A DNA stretch of 64,000 nucleotides from an uncultured Campylobacter sp. (GTDB taxonomy: Bacteria; Campylobacterota; Campylobacteria; Campylobacterales; Campylobacteraceae): assembly GCF_905373215.1 (NCBI RefSeq), contig NZ_CAJPRT010000004.1, positions 62,001-126,000 on the forward strand, written 5' to 3'. A program made the translations under genes and the position numbers. Position 1 is the first letter of the stretch; every line of letters starts with the position of its first letter. Of this stretch, positions 56,135 through 64,000 are shown one piece after another. The notes under the pieces were generated by a model. That model was not told the origin of the DNA. It did no database searches and worked only from the letters and a program-made list of their open reading frames with translations.

Positions 56135-56975
56135 ATTTTTTCCTTTTCTCCCAAAGCGATTTTCGCGAAATCCCTAAGGCGGCTGCCAGATCAGAGTCGA
56201 AATACTCGTCTTGGTGCGCTACGATCGTGAGCTTTACGTATTCTTCGATGCTTAAAATTTCACTGCGTTCTTTGCTGTTGCCAAGCGTAATTTCGTCGCT
56301 AAAGCCCTTTTGTGCGCCGATGGATCCGGCAATTACACGCATGGATTTGGTTTTGCTTATAAATTTTTCCTTCTGCGCGCCGCTTAGGCTGTCAAAATCT
56401 GGTGCGTAAAAAATCTCCGCGCCGCGTTCTAGCAGTTCAGGGCTTTGCGCGGATAGAATTTTAAGGCGCGATTTTAGCGCAAGCGCGATCTTAAATACCG
56501 CCGCAGCCCGCGCTGCCGCATCGCCGCGCAAAAGAAGCGGAAATTTTATCTGCGCTAAACGTGCGGGTGGTATCTCGCACGAAAGAGAGATCTCTTTAAG
56601 CAACGCTTCGTAGGCTTCATTTTGCGATTTTAGCGAGCGAAACTGCGCGTAATGCTCGATCTTTTTGATGAGCTCCTCTATCATAAATGGCTTTTGGATA
56701 TAGTCCGTCGCGCCCGCTTTTACGGGGTTTAGCACCGTTTCGCTATCGACGTAGGCGACCATCAAAATTATGATCGAGCGCCTAAATTTCTCGATCAGCG
56801 GATAAAAGCTCGCGCCGCTCCAGCTTGTAGAAAGTAACACCGCTTCAAACTCCTCCGCAAGGCTCGCGGCGGCCGCCAAACTCGCCGCGTTAGTGCATTC
56901 ATGCCCCAGCGCGCCCAGCTTGTTTGCGATACTTTGAGCAAGATAGCTTTCGCTCTCGATTATTAAAATTTTCAT
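56112..56975 (-). CDS. Orphan atypical response regulator (HP1021/Cj1608 family)
   Basis: A 287-aa regulator. The receiver-like domain (about 1-120) retains KPF but lacks the phospho-acceptor: where VLLD is expected it reads AVLLSTSW, so Ser replaces Asp. The C-terminus has a Fis/NtrC-type helix-turn-helix (DLAAALGISRKSLWEKRKKYG). In C. jejuni the equivalent Cj1608, next to ispDF, controls replication initiation and energy metabolism, and the H. pylori counterpart HP1021 is redox-responsive. It overlaps ispDF by four bases (ATGA). Confidence 0.85.
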   Translation of the reverse strand: MKILIIESESYLAQSIANKLGALGHECTNAASLAAAASLAEEFEAVLLSTSWSGASFYPLIEKFRRSIIILMVAYVDSETVLNPVKAGATDYIQKPFMIEELIKKIEHYAQFRSLKSQNEAYEALLKEISLSCEIPPARLAQIKFPLLLRGDAAARAAAVFKIALALKSRLKILSAQSPELLERGAEIFYAPDFDSLSGAQKEKFISKTKSMRVIAGSIGAQKGFSDEITLGNSKERSEILSIEEYVKLTIVAHQDEYFDSDLAAALGISRKSLWEKRKKYGIARKK

Positions 56976-58294
56976 GCGCCAGGTGCCTTTGCTGCGTGCT
57001 TTTGCCAGTCGTAAAATTTCAAATTTACCGCAGCCTGCGCGGCGATACCCTCGCTTCTGCCCGTAAATCCCAGCCCTTCGGTCGTGGTCGCTTTGACATT
57101 GACGCGCGCGCAGTTTAAAATTTCGCTTAAAACCTCTTGTATCTGTGCTTTGTAAGCTCCGATCTTCGGGCGCTGCGCGATGATCGTAATATCGGCATTT
57201 ACGAGCTCATAGCCGTAGCCTCTGACGCGCCGCATTACCTTTCGTAACAGCTCCTTGCTATCCGCGCCTTTAAGCTTAGCATCGCTATCGGGGAAAAGTT
57301 CACCGATGTCGCCCAGCATTGCTGCACCGCAAATAGCGTCGATTAGGGCGTGGATCGCTACGTCGCCGTCGCTGTGTGCGATTAGCGCGAACTCGCACGG
57401 GATCTGCACGCCGCCGAGCACGATGCCTGCGCCTTTTTCAAGCGCATGCACGTCAAAGCCCATACCGCAGAAGATATCGCGCGAGCATGGTTTTAAATTT
57501 AGCGCCGCCAGATCGCTTGCGCGCGTGATCTTAAGCGCGCCCGTTTCGCCTTTTATAAACTCCAAGCGTCCGCCCGCACTGCCGATCGCCGCGCTGTCGT
57601 CAGTAAAAATTTCGCTTCCATCAAGCGCCTTTTTAAGCAGTGCCGCGCGCGAAAGCTGCGGCGTCTGGATGAGGCGTAGCTCCTCCCTCTTCACTACGGC
57701 CTCGCCGAGATAGGTCGTGTCGTTTACGCCAAGATAGGGGCTAATACAATCTGCGCCGCCTAAATTTCGTATCAGCGAGGAGATTAGCTCTGGCGAAATT
57801 TGTGCGCGTGCTACGTCGCTTACGAGCACGAGTTCGCTATCTACGAGCTGCAGCGCGTTTTTTAGCGAGCTTTGGCGATTTACGCCGCCGGGGACGAAGT
57901 GAAATTTTAAATTTACAGAGCCGTATTCATCTGCGTTGCATCCGACTTGAGCTTTAAAATTTTCCGCGCCCCGCGGCTTGCTTGCGTCGTTTAGATCATC
58001 TGCGCCGCATTCGATCCCGCTCAGCTTTCTTTGAAATTTATACTCGCTCGTGCCGCGCTCCGCGCTTTCGCCGCGCGCCGAGGCCAAGCTGCACGCATAG
58101 AGGCGCTCGCAATAGTTCACGTCCTCCTCGTTTACGGCGATTATGATTTTTTTAAAAGGGTGTGCCCGCGCAATGCTCTGCGCGACGTATTGCCAAAGTG
58201 GCAGCTCGCCCACGCGCAGCCACTGCTTTTTGACGGGGAGCTCAAACCTACTCGAATCGCCCGCGGCGAGCAAAATCAGCGATATATCTTTCAA
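56972..58294 (-). CDS. ispDF: Bifunctional IspD/IspF isoprenoid enzyme
   Basis: A 440-aa fusion of MEP cytidylyltransferase (residues 1-275) and MECDP synthase (about 280-440). IspD has LLAAGDSSRF and the KKQW stretch; IspF has GMGFDVHALEKG and AHSDGDVAIHAL with metal-binding Asp and His. Between about 69 and 128 the IspD part has a roughly 60-residue Ser/Glu/Asn-rich insertion that splits the normal fold. The C. jejuni fusion has about 370 aa, so the difference is accounted for by this insert. Confidence 0.95.
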   Translation of the reverse strand: MKDISLILLAAGDSSRFELPVKKQWLRVGELPLWQYVAQSIARAHPFKKIIIAVNEEDVNYCERLYACSLASARGESAERGTSEYKFQRKLSGIECGADDLNDASKPRGAENFKAQVGCNADEYGSVNLKFHFVPGGVNRQSSLKNALQLVDSELVLVSDVARAQISPELISSLIRNLGGADCISPYLGVNDTTYLGEAVVKREELRLIQTPQLSRAALLKKALDGSEIFTDDSAAIGSAGGRLEFIKGETGALKITRASDLAALNLKPCSRDIFCGMGFDVHALEKGAGIVLGGVQIPCEFALIAHSDGDVAIHALIDAICGAAMLGDIGELFPDSDAKLKGADSKELLRKVMRRVRGYGYELVNADITIIAQRPKIGAYKAQIQEVLSEILNCARVNVKATTTEGLGFTGRSEGIAAQAAVNLKFYDWQKHAAKAPGA

Positions 58295-58475
58295 ATTTTA
58301 TCCTTGAAATTTTGTTACGAAATTATACGTATTAAAAATGAAAGCAAAATTAATCGCGGCTTGCGCGCTGAAATATCTTAAACTTAGGCGTAAATTTACG
58401 CGACGCGGCGGCGAAATTTCAGCTTGCGTTACGAAAATAAACGGTAAAAGAAAAGTAAGGATTAATGAAATTTGT

Positions 58476-58481
58476 TATATT
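58476..58481 (+). promoter_or_regulatory. Candidate -10 for thiC
   Basis: TATATT, 30 nt upstream of the thiC ATG at 58512, within a longer in-frame extension. This argues that translation starts at 58512. No TPP riboswitch motif was seen in the leader. Confidence 0.4.
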
Positions 58482-58511
58482 ATACGCGCATTTTTAAGAA
58501 GCGAGGCGAAA

Positions 58512-59819
58512 ATGACCGAAAGCTGCGTAACGCAGATCTATTTTGCAAAAAGAGGCGAAGTGACGCCGCAGATGAAAGAGGTCGCGCAAAGCGAGCGCAT
58601 GGACGTGCGGGCCTTGTGCGATCTCATCGCGCAAGGAAGAGCGATCATCCCCGCAAACGTTAATCACAAAAGCCTAAAGCCCGTCGGTATCGGGCGCGCG
58701 CTGCGGTGCAAGATCAACGCCAACATCGGCTCCTCGGGCACGACGAGCGATATTGAGGGCGAGCTGGAAAAGCTCGAAGCCTGCTTAAAGTATGGCGCCG
58801 ATACGGTGATGGATCTAAGCACGGGCGGTGATTTGGACGAGATCCGCGCCGCGATAATCGAGCGCTCGCCCGTACCCATAGGCACGGTGCCGATCTATCA
58901 GATGATCCATGAGCTGAGCGATATTAAAAATTTAAAAACGAGCGCTATTCTTAGCACGATCGAGAAGCAGGCGCGGCAGGGAGTGGATTATTTCACGATC
59001 CATGCGGGCTTTAAGCTAGAGTTTATGCCGCTGCTGTCCCGTCGCAAGATGGGTATCGTAAGCAGAGGCGGCTCGCTGATAGCGTCGTGGATGATGAAAT
59101 TTCATAAGCAAAATCCCTTCTATGAAGCGTTTGATGAAATTTGCAATATCTGCGCCGCTTACGACGTATCGCTATCTCTGGGAGACGGCTTGCGCCCCGG
59201 TTGCTTATACGACGCGACCGATAAAGCGCAGCTTAGCGAGCTTGAAATTTTAGGCGAGCTCGCCCTGCGCGCGAATGAAAAAAACGTGCAGGTGATGATT
59301 GAGGGGCCGGGACATATCCCGTTTAACGAGATCGAGCTAAATATGCAGCTAGAGCGCAAGCTCTGCCGCGACGCGCCGTTTTACGTGCTGGGGCCGCTGC
59401 CTACCGACATCGGCGCGGGCTACGATCACATCAGCTCGGCTATCGGCGGGACGATGGCTGCGTATTGCGGCGCTAGCATGCTCTGCTACGTAACGCCAAA
59501 GGAGCATCTGGGGCTTCCCAATGCAAGCAACGTCAGAGAGGGTATCATCGCGCATAAAATCGCCGCTCACGCCGCGGACATCGCGCTAGGCAAAGCGGGC
59601 GCGATAGAGCGCGATCACGCGATGAGCGACGCGAGGTATGGTTTTGATTGGAACAGGCAGTTTGAGCTTAGCTTCGATCCAGATCATGCGCGCGAGCTGC
59701 ACGACGAGAGCCTGGGTGATGAAATTTACAAGGGCGCGGAGTTTTGCTCGATGTGCGGGCCGAAATTTTGCGCATATAAAATCAGTAGAAATTTAACCGA
59801 AAATAAGGAGAAAGAATGA
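58512..59819 (+). CDS. thiC: Phosphomethylpyrimidine synthase
   Basis: A 435-aa radical SAM enzyme that converts AIR to the thiamine pyrimidine. I start at ATG 58512, giving [20 protein letters not shown] like other ThiC; the ORF runs open to 58338 but that upstream part contains a promoter and is not conserved. The 4Fe-4S ligands are C412, C415 and C420 in CSMCGPKFC. It overlaps mrp by four bases. Confidence 0.97.
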   Translation: MTESCVTQIYFAKRGEVTPQMKEVAQSERMDVRALCDLIAQGRAIIPANVNHKSLKPVGIGRALRCKINANIGSSGTTSDIEGELEKLEACLKYGADTVMDLSTGGDLDEIRAAIIERSPVPIGTVPIYQMIHELSDIKNLKTSAILSTIEKQARQGVDYFTIHAGFKLEFMPLLSRRKMGIVSRGGSLIASWMMKFHKQNPFYEAFDEICNICAAYDVSLSLGDGLRPGCLYDATDKAQLSELEILGELALRANEKNVQVMIEGPGHIPFNEIELNMQLERKLCRDAPFYVLGPLPTDIGAGYDHISSAIGGTMAAYCGASMLCYVTPKEHLGLPNASNVREGIIAHKIAAHAADIALGKAGAIERDHAMSDARYGFDWNRQFELSFDPDHARELHDESLGDEIYKGAEFCSMCGPKFCAYKISRNLTENKEKE

Positions 59820-60910
59820 GTAAAGACGAAGTCTTAAATTTGCTTAAAAGCGTGATCTATCCGGGCTTTTCTAAAAGCATCGTGGATTTTGGATTTGTAA
59901 AAGATATCGAGATCGGCGATAGAATTTTCGTAGGGATCGAAATCCCGAGCGCCAAGCCTGAGATCGCAGCGGAGCTCAGATCGGCGGTGCAAAAGGCGCT
60001 CGGCGCGGACGTGGAAATTTTAATCAAACAGCCAAAAATCGCCGAGGAAAAGAGCAACTCTCGCAGCGGCAAAAATATCGCGCCGCAGATCAAGCATTTC
60101 GTGATGATTAGCAGCGGCAAAGGCGGCGTAGGCAAGAGCACGACGACGCTAAATTTAGCCATCAGCACAGCAAAGCTCGGCAAGAGGGTAGGGATTTTGG
60201 ATGCCGATATTTACGGGCCGAATTTGCCGCGAATGCTAGGAGAGGATAAGACGCAAGCAAGTGTCGTGGGGCAGAAGCTAAAGCCGATTTTAAGCCACGG
60301 TGTGGAGATGATGAGCATGGGCGTGCTGATGGAGGAGGGTGCGAGCCTCATCTGGCGCGGCTCGATGATAATGAAAGCGATCGAGCAACTGCTAAAAGAC
60401 GTGGCGTGGAGCGATCTGGACGTGCTGTTTTTGGACATGCCTCCGGGTACGGGCGATGCGCAGCTTACGCTCGCTCAGAGTGTGCCGGTAACGGCGGGCG
60501 TGTGCGTTACGACGCCGCAGACGGTCGCGCTGGATGATAGCGCGCGCGGGCTTGATATGTTCGAAAAGCTTCACATCCCGATCGCAGGCCTTATCGAGAA
60601 TATGAGCGGCTTCATCTGCCCCGATAACGGCAAGGAGTACGATATCTTCGGTCGCGGCGGTGCGCAAAAGCTGGCGCAGCGATACAACACCGAAGTAATC
60701 GGCGAGATCCCGATCGAGATCGCTATCCGCGAAGGCGGCGACAGCGGCAAGCCGGTAAGCTTCTACGCGCCCGATTCTTTGAGCGCGAAGCGCTACGAGA
60801 AGGCCGCGCGCAAGCTGTGGGAAAAGATTGAAAAGATCGATCGTGAGGAGCTCGCGGACAACTCCGCGATCCAGCCGGTGATGGACGGCAAGAGCGCCTG
60901 CTCGAATTAG
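59816..60910 (+). CDS. Mrp/ApbC-type Fe-S cluster carrier ATPase
   Basis: A 364-aa protein. The N-terminal DUF59 domain (about 1-85) is followed by a ParA/MinD-type ATPase domain with deviant Walker [20 protein letters not shown] and [12 protein letters not shown]. It carries Fe-S clusters for apo-proteins. It overlaps thiC, whose product needs an Fe-S cluster, so functional coupling is plausible. Similar genes flank ispDF in C. jejuni (Cj1606). Confidence 0.93.
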   Translation: MSKDEVLNLLKSVIYPGFSKSIVDFGFVKDIEIGDRIFVGIEIPSAKPEIAAELRSAVQKALGADVEILIKQPKIAEEKSNSRSGKNIAPQIKHFVMISSGKGGVGKSTTTLNLAISTAKLGKRVGILDADIYGPNLPRMLGEDKTQASVVGQKLKPILSHGVEMMSMGVLMEEGASLIWRGSMIMKAIEQLLKDVAWSDLDVLFLDMPPGTGDAQLTLAQSVPVTAGVCVTTPQTVALDDSARGLDMFEKLHIPIAGLIENMSGFICPDNGKEYDIFGRGGAQKLAQRYNTEVIGEIPIEIAIREGGDSGKPVSFYAPDSLSAKRYEKAARKLWEKIEKIDREELADNSAIQPVMDGKSACSN

Positions 60911-61861
60911 GACTTTGGCGGGTGCGGTGTCAAATTTAGCGCGGAATTTCTCGTAAATTTTGCAGATTGAAATTCAACGTGGAATTTAATAATTTGGAAT
61001 TTTACACCTAATTTCGCTGCAAATTTTATAATGCTCGCAAAATTTTGGTATGCAAATTCGCCATAGAATTTTGCCCGTAAATTTAGCGGGTAAAATTTCA
61101 CGCGGGTTTTGTGGCTCGGAATTCTGCGTTAAAATTTCGCCACGAAATTTTGAAGTAATTTTACGGCGTCAGTAAAATTTTTGTGTATAGAATTTCGTGC
61201 GGAGTTTTGTAGCGCGAGTTTTTATACTAAATTTTAAGCTTAAAATTCCGCTTTGATTTTGAGCAAATTTATAGCGCTCGCAAAATTTGGGCAGACGAAA
61301 TTTCGTAGTTTGAAATTTCGAGCTAAAATTTTACCAATCTCCGTTGCGTGAGGGTTCAGATAAAATTCTAAGCGCAGAATTTTACAGCGAAAATTAAATT
61401 CCAAACGCGCAATTCAATGAGGTAAAATTTGCCGTAGAACTTCGCTTTGGAGTTTTAAATGCAGAATTTTAAGCATAAAGCTTTGCCGCAGAATTTTAAA
61501 ACGTGAAATTTTATCGCTAAAGCTCTATTTTGAAATTTCAAGATAGGGCTTTAAAATATGAATTTTAGGCTTGAAATTTTATCGCGCCTAGCTTTTTAGC
61601 GGTAGCCACAGCATTGCGCTAGTCTAAATTTTATTTCGCCCGGCTTTATGGCGGTGGAGCTTATCTGCGAAAGCCTCTGCGAAGCTTATTCGGGATGGAA
61701 TTTTATCTGTAGTGATTGCTAAAGGAAATTTCTCGCGCAGCTGAAATTTAAGCAGCTGGAATTTCATTCGTATAGGCAGGAAGCTAAAGCGGCAAAATCC
61801 CTAAGCCTAGGGCTTTTAGGTTTAGGGATTTTACTTTTATACGAAATAAGAAAGGTCGGTA
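60911..61861. repeat. About 950-bp AT-rich spacer of AATTT words
   Basis: Dense in AAATTTT, GAATTTT and GAAATTTC words with few stop-free stretches. No gene seen. It ends with a strong hairpin at 61794-61832. Confidence 0.45.
61794..61832 (+). terminator. Hairpin with long loop upstream of a secreted protein gene
   Basis: Perfect 11-bp stem AAAATCCCTAA (61794-61804) and TTAGGGATTTT (61822-61832). The loop includes a further CCTA/TAGG pairing. It looks like a terminator, but no gene on the plus strand ends just before it, so it may be a leader element of the downstream gene. Confidence 0.45.
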
Positions 61862-62887
61862 ATGAGGTTTTTGATTATTTTGGTGCTTGCATTTGCGGCA
61901 TTCGCGCAAGAGAGCAATATGCAAAAATGGGCGAAAGAGATTACCGCGGACGCGCAGATCCCGCAGGATAAGTTTTTGGCGTTTTATCTGAATAAAGATG
62001 AGCCTAAGAAGGTGATTTTCTCTGAAAATGTCGATCGCATCAGTGTCAATTACGAAGGAAATTCCTTCCATGAAATTCCATCTCCAAATCTTATGGCGTA
62101 TTGGGTCGGCGAGTTTAATTTTGACGCAGATGTCGAAAAGATGGTGCTAGGAGATTACGGCTGGTCCACGCTGGTAATCGCCGTGGACGGCACGGATGTG
62201 CTAGGCGGGACATCTAGCAATCAAAAGCGCCCGCTTACGTATAAATTTAGCAAGGGCAAGCACAAGATCGAAGCGTGGTTTTTAAATGACGCGCATTCCA
62301 GCGAGCTTTTCGTGGATTTTAAAGACGTAGAGCCCTTTTATCGTCAAAAAGACGCCGTAGCCAAGATCCCTGCGGATAAGGACTACGATCTGTGGCTGGG
62401 CGCGATCTACGAAAGCGCGCAGATGAATAATCGCGTCAAGCTAAATCTAGCCAAATCCGATAAGCCTATCGTGCTACTGCTTAGCTCATATCGCGCCGTG
62501 GAGTGGGATATCTCAAATCCTCAAAAGAATGAAATTCTAGCCGTGTTAATTTACAACCCCATAAGTAGCGTCCGTGGCGTAAGCGGTGCGCTTTACGTCG
62601 AGGACTACAGATACACAGAGGCTGCGGATGGGCTTAAATGCGAGTGCATCTCGGGCAATGTCTTTCACTGCGACGGCAGCGAGATTTATGATATGAACGG
62701 GCGCGTAAACGGGATATTTGGCAGAGGCCTGGGGGCGTTTGCCGGCAAACACGCCGTAAATTCCTTAGACCTACCGGGGCTTGTTATTACACCAAAAATT
62801 TTAGACGACAGTAAAGCTCGCCTACTCTCGGTAGAAGCGGACCGCAAGAAATGCGAAAGCACGCCGATGGATGATGTGTTTAGGTAA
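61862..62887 (+). CDS. Secreted protein of unknown function
   Basis: A 341-aa protein with a short signal peptide (residues 1-15, cleavage near AFAQ). The mature part is rich in beta-type sequence and has a Cys cluster around LKCECISGNVFHCDG. AAAGGT precedes the ATG. No family recognised. Confidence 0.7.
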   Translation: MRFLIILVLAFAAFAQESNMQKWAKEITADAQIPQDKFLAFYLNKDEPKKVIFSENVDRISVNYEGNSFHEIPSPNLMAYWVGEFNFDADVEKMVLGDYGWSTLVIAVDGTDVLGGTSSNQKRPLTYKFSKGKHKIEAWFLNDAHSSELFVDFKDVEPFYRQKDAVAKIPADKDYDLWLGAIYESAQMNNRVKLNLAKSDKPIVLLLSSYRAVEWDISNPQKNEILAVLIYNPISSVRGVSGALYVEDYRYTEAADGLKCECISGNVFHCDGSEIYDMNGRVNGIFGRGLGAFAGKHAVNSLDLPGLVITPKILDDSKARLLSVEADRKKCESTPMDDVFR

Positions 62888-63041
62888 GATGGACAGTATT
62901 TATAACAATTTCTTCAATAAATTTTACTGTTCATAAATTTTGATAATTTCTGTGAAATCTATGTTCCGATAAAGAGGATTAAAGTACTCTGTAGGTTTAC
63001 ATTATGAAATTAAGATAACGTAAAAGGTATATCAAGTGAAA

Positions 63042-63047
63042 TATAAT
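63042..63047 (+). promoter_or_regulatory. -10 box of the right-edge nuclease-like gene
   Basis: Consensus TATAAT, 34 nt upstream of ATG 63082. Confidence 0.5.
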
Positions 63048-63081
63048 AGGGACATAAATATAGAAAGGAATTATTCATAAT

Positions 63082-63840
63082 ATGAAACATACAAGCATTG
63101 TAACTCCTAACGATTTGGCACGATATGCAGATACGCGTGAGAGCGAAGGAGTAATTCCCGAGCTTATTTGTCGACTTATCAAACAATCTGCACCCGATAT
63201 AAGAGAGTGTCGCATACCTTATGGCGATGCCGTAAATCAATCCGGTATGGACGGTCTTGTATATTGCGAGACCGGGTTTTTTGAATTTGTTCCTGCGGGG
63301 AAATCTTATTGGGAAATAGGCACCGGAGAAGATCCTCAAGAAAAAGCAAGTAGCGACTTTCAAAAAAGAACCGATGAATTGAGCGATGAAGAACGGGCAG
63401 ACTCTACTTTCGTCTTCGCTACTCCGCGTTTGGCCGAAGCAAATGGTTGGAATGAGCCAAAACAGAGGGCTTGGATCAAAAGGCGGCAAAGTAAAGGATG
63501 GAAACGAATTATAATAATAGATGGGGTAAAGCTAGCGGATTGGCTTAGAGAATTTCCCGCTATTGGTAGGTGGATAGCTGCTAAAATAGGAATTTTGCCA
63601 AATTTAAGCGGCGTTATAACGCCGCTTGAGCACTGGGATTTAGTTCGATATAAATTTGAAAATTGCAGCTTGATCCAGTCACAATTTAATGGGCTGGCTT
63701 TTCCGCCCAAGCTTTTTACCTCTTCTCGCGATAAAGCGTGTAGCGCGCTTAAGACCATCTTTTCGGGCGAAACCAAAAAGCTCTTTATTATTGCTGAGAG
63801 CGAAAATGATGTAGACGATTTTGTGCGGCTTATCTTATGA
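63082..63840 (+). CDS. PD-(D/E)XK-like nuclease domain protein, probable defence gene
   Basis: A 252-aa protein. The pattern SGMDG (D57), YWEIGTGEDP (E78) and K88 in EKASSDFQKR is consistent with a PD-(D/E)XK nuclease fold. I recognise it as like the N-terminus of large (about 1,200-aa) bacterial proteins of suspected defence function, in which it is continuous with what follows. Here it stops at 63840 in an ATGA overlap with the next ORF. The lower GC of this corner hints at acquired DNA. Function is inference. Confidence 0.6.
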   Translation: MKHTSIVTPNDLARYADTRESEGVIPELICRLIKQSAPDIRECRIPYGDAVNQSGMDGLVYCETGFFEFVPAGKSYWEIGTGEDPQEKASSDFQKRTDELSDEERADSTFVFATPRLAEANGWNEPKQRAWIKRRQSKGWKRIIIIDGVKLADWLREFPAIGRWIAAKIGILPNLSGVITPLEHWDLVRYKFENCSLIQSQFNGLAFPPKLFTSSRDKACSALKTIFSGETKKLFIIAESENDVDDFVRLIL

Positions 63841-64000
63841 CGCTTGAAAAAGAAAAGGCACAAAAATATGCAGATAAGTGTCTTTTTATAAAAGATAAAG
63901 ATACATGGCAAGCAGCGATATCCGAGTTGCGACGATCACATGTATTGGTTGCTAGCCCAAGGCTAGGCTTAGATGATGAACAACAAAATTTACTTGCATT
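63837..64000 (+). CDS. Downstream ORF of the putative defence locus, partial
   Basis: Starts at ATG 63837, overlapping the stop of the nuclease-like ORF (63838-63840), and stays open to the window end (54 complete codons). The first residues MTLEKEKAQKYADKCLFIKD are acidic/basic and helical. It could be the second half of one protein split by a frameshift, or a separately translated subunit. The 3' part is outside the window. Confidence 0.6.
   Translation, partial: MTLEKEKAQKYADKCLFIKDKDTWQAAISELRRSHVLVASPRLGLDDEQQNLLA

Noticed and set aside
58295..58511. TPP riboswitch upstream of thiC
   Set aside because: The conserved CTGAGA and ACCTGA-type segments of a thiamine riboswitch are not present in this leader.
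58338..58511. Longer N-terminus of ThiC
   Set aside because: It contains a promoter-like box and unconserved residues; the ATG at 58512 gives a normal ThiC start.
63010..63911. Minus-strand ORFs opposite the nuclease-like gene
   Set aside because: They mirror the plus-strand gene, which has a promoter, a ribosome site and motif support.

Overview
This 64-kb window looks like chromosome from a Campylobacter-type epsilonproteobacterium (Campylobacterota). Several gene orders are characteristic of the group: a DUF4492 gene before cydAB; ndk-yceD-rpmF-plsX-fabH; and pgpA, an ATP-sulfurylase-like gene, an HP1021/Cj1608-type orphan regulator and fused ispDF, followed by thiC and mrp. The DNA is fairly GC-rich for the genus, with long spacers studded with AAATTTT words. 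That would fit an oral species such as C. gracilis, but the species is inference. No rRNA, tRNA, CRISPR array, insertion sequence or replication origin was recognised.

Layout. 0.3-3.4 kb: bd-type quinol oxidase operon with small membrane proteins on both sides. 3.5-7.2 kb: SbmA/BacA-like transporter translationally coupled to a periplasmic M16 protease. 7.5-11.6 kb: peroxiredoxin, ferredoxin, ndk and the rpmF-plsX-fabH lipid cluster. 12.6-20.7 kb: MTHFR-like enzyme, HerA-type ATPase, plsY-folB, a two-component system, a second ferredoxin and Ppx/GppA. 21.6-26.4 kb: a three-gene DUF59/membrane/DUF2249 operon and polA. 27-31.1 kb: a cystine-type ABC transporter with two tandem binding proteins and a trans-sulfuration enzyme. 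31.8-37 kb: a Tat-exported flavocytochrome-type reductase, then a cluster with a NifB-like radical SAM protein, a NapH-like ferredoxin, a Tat-exported ModA-like protein and a broken activase/dehydratase locus. 37-45.6 kb: tandem EamA exporters, der, an extended shikimate kinase, trpS, and ACT plus PFL-family genes. 46-51.3 kb: hypothetical genes, uvrB and a small three-gene operon. 51.7-60.9 kb: hydrolase, pgpA, the ATP-sulfurylase-like protein, the orphan regulator, ispDF, thiC and mrp. 61.8-64 kb: a secreted hypothetical protein and the start of what may be a defence locus.

The most interesting region is 33.6-37 kb. A NifB-type radical SAM protein, with no nitrogenase genes in view, lies beside membrane and exported redox/anion-binding proteins and the ruined remains of a BadF/HgdB (activase/double-cubane-type) gene pair. 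This may be an undescribed iron-sulfur-cofactor system that is decaying in this strain. Other points of note are low-complexity insertions in otherwise conserved enzymes, which resemble the texture of the spacers, and a candidate PD-(D/E)XK defence protein split at an ATGA overlap at the right edge.

Everything here was read by eye from the sequence. Family names rest on recognised motifs and gene order, not on database searches.
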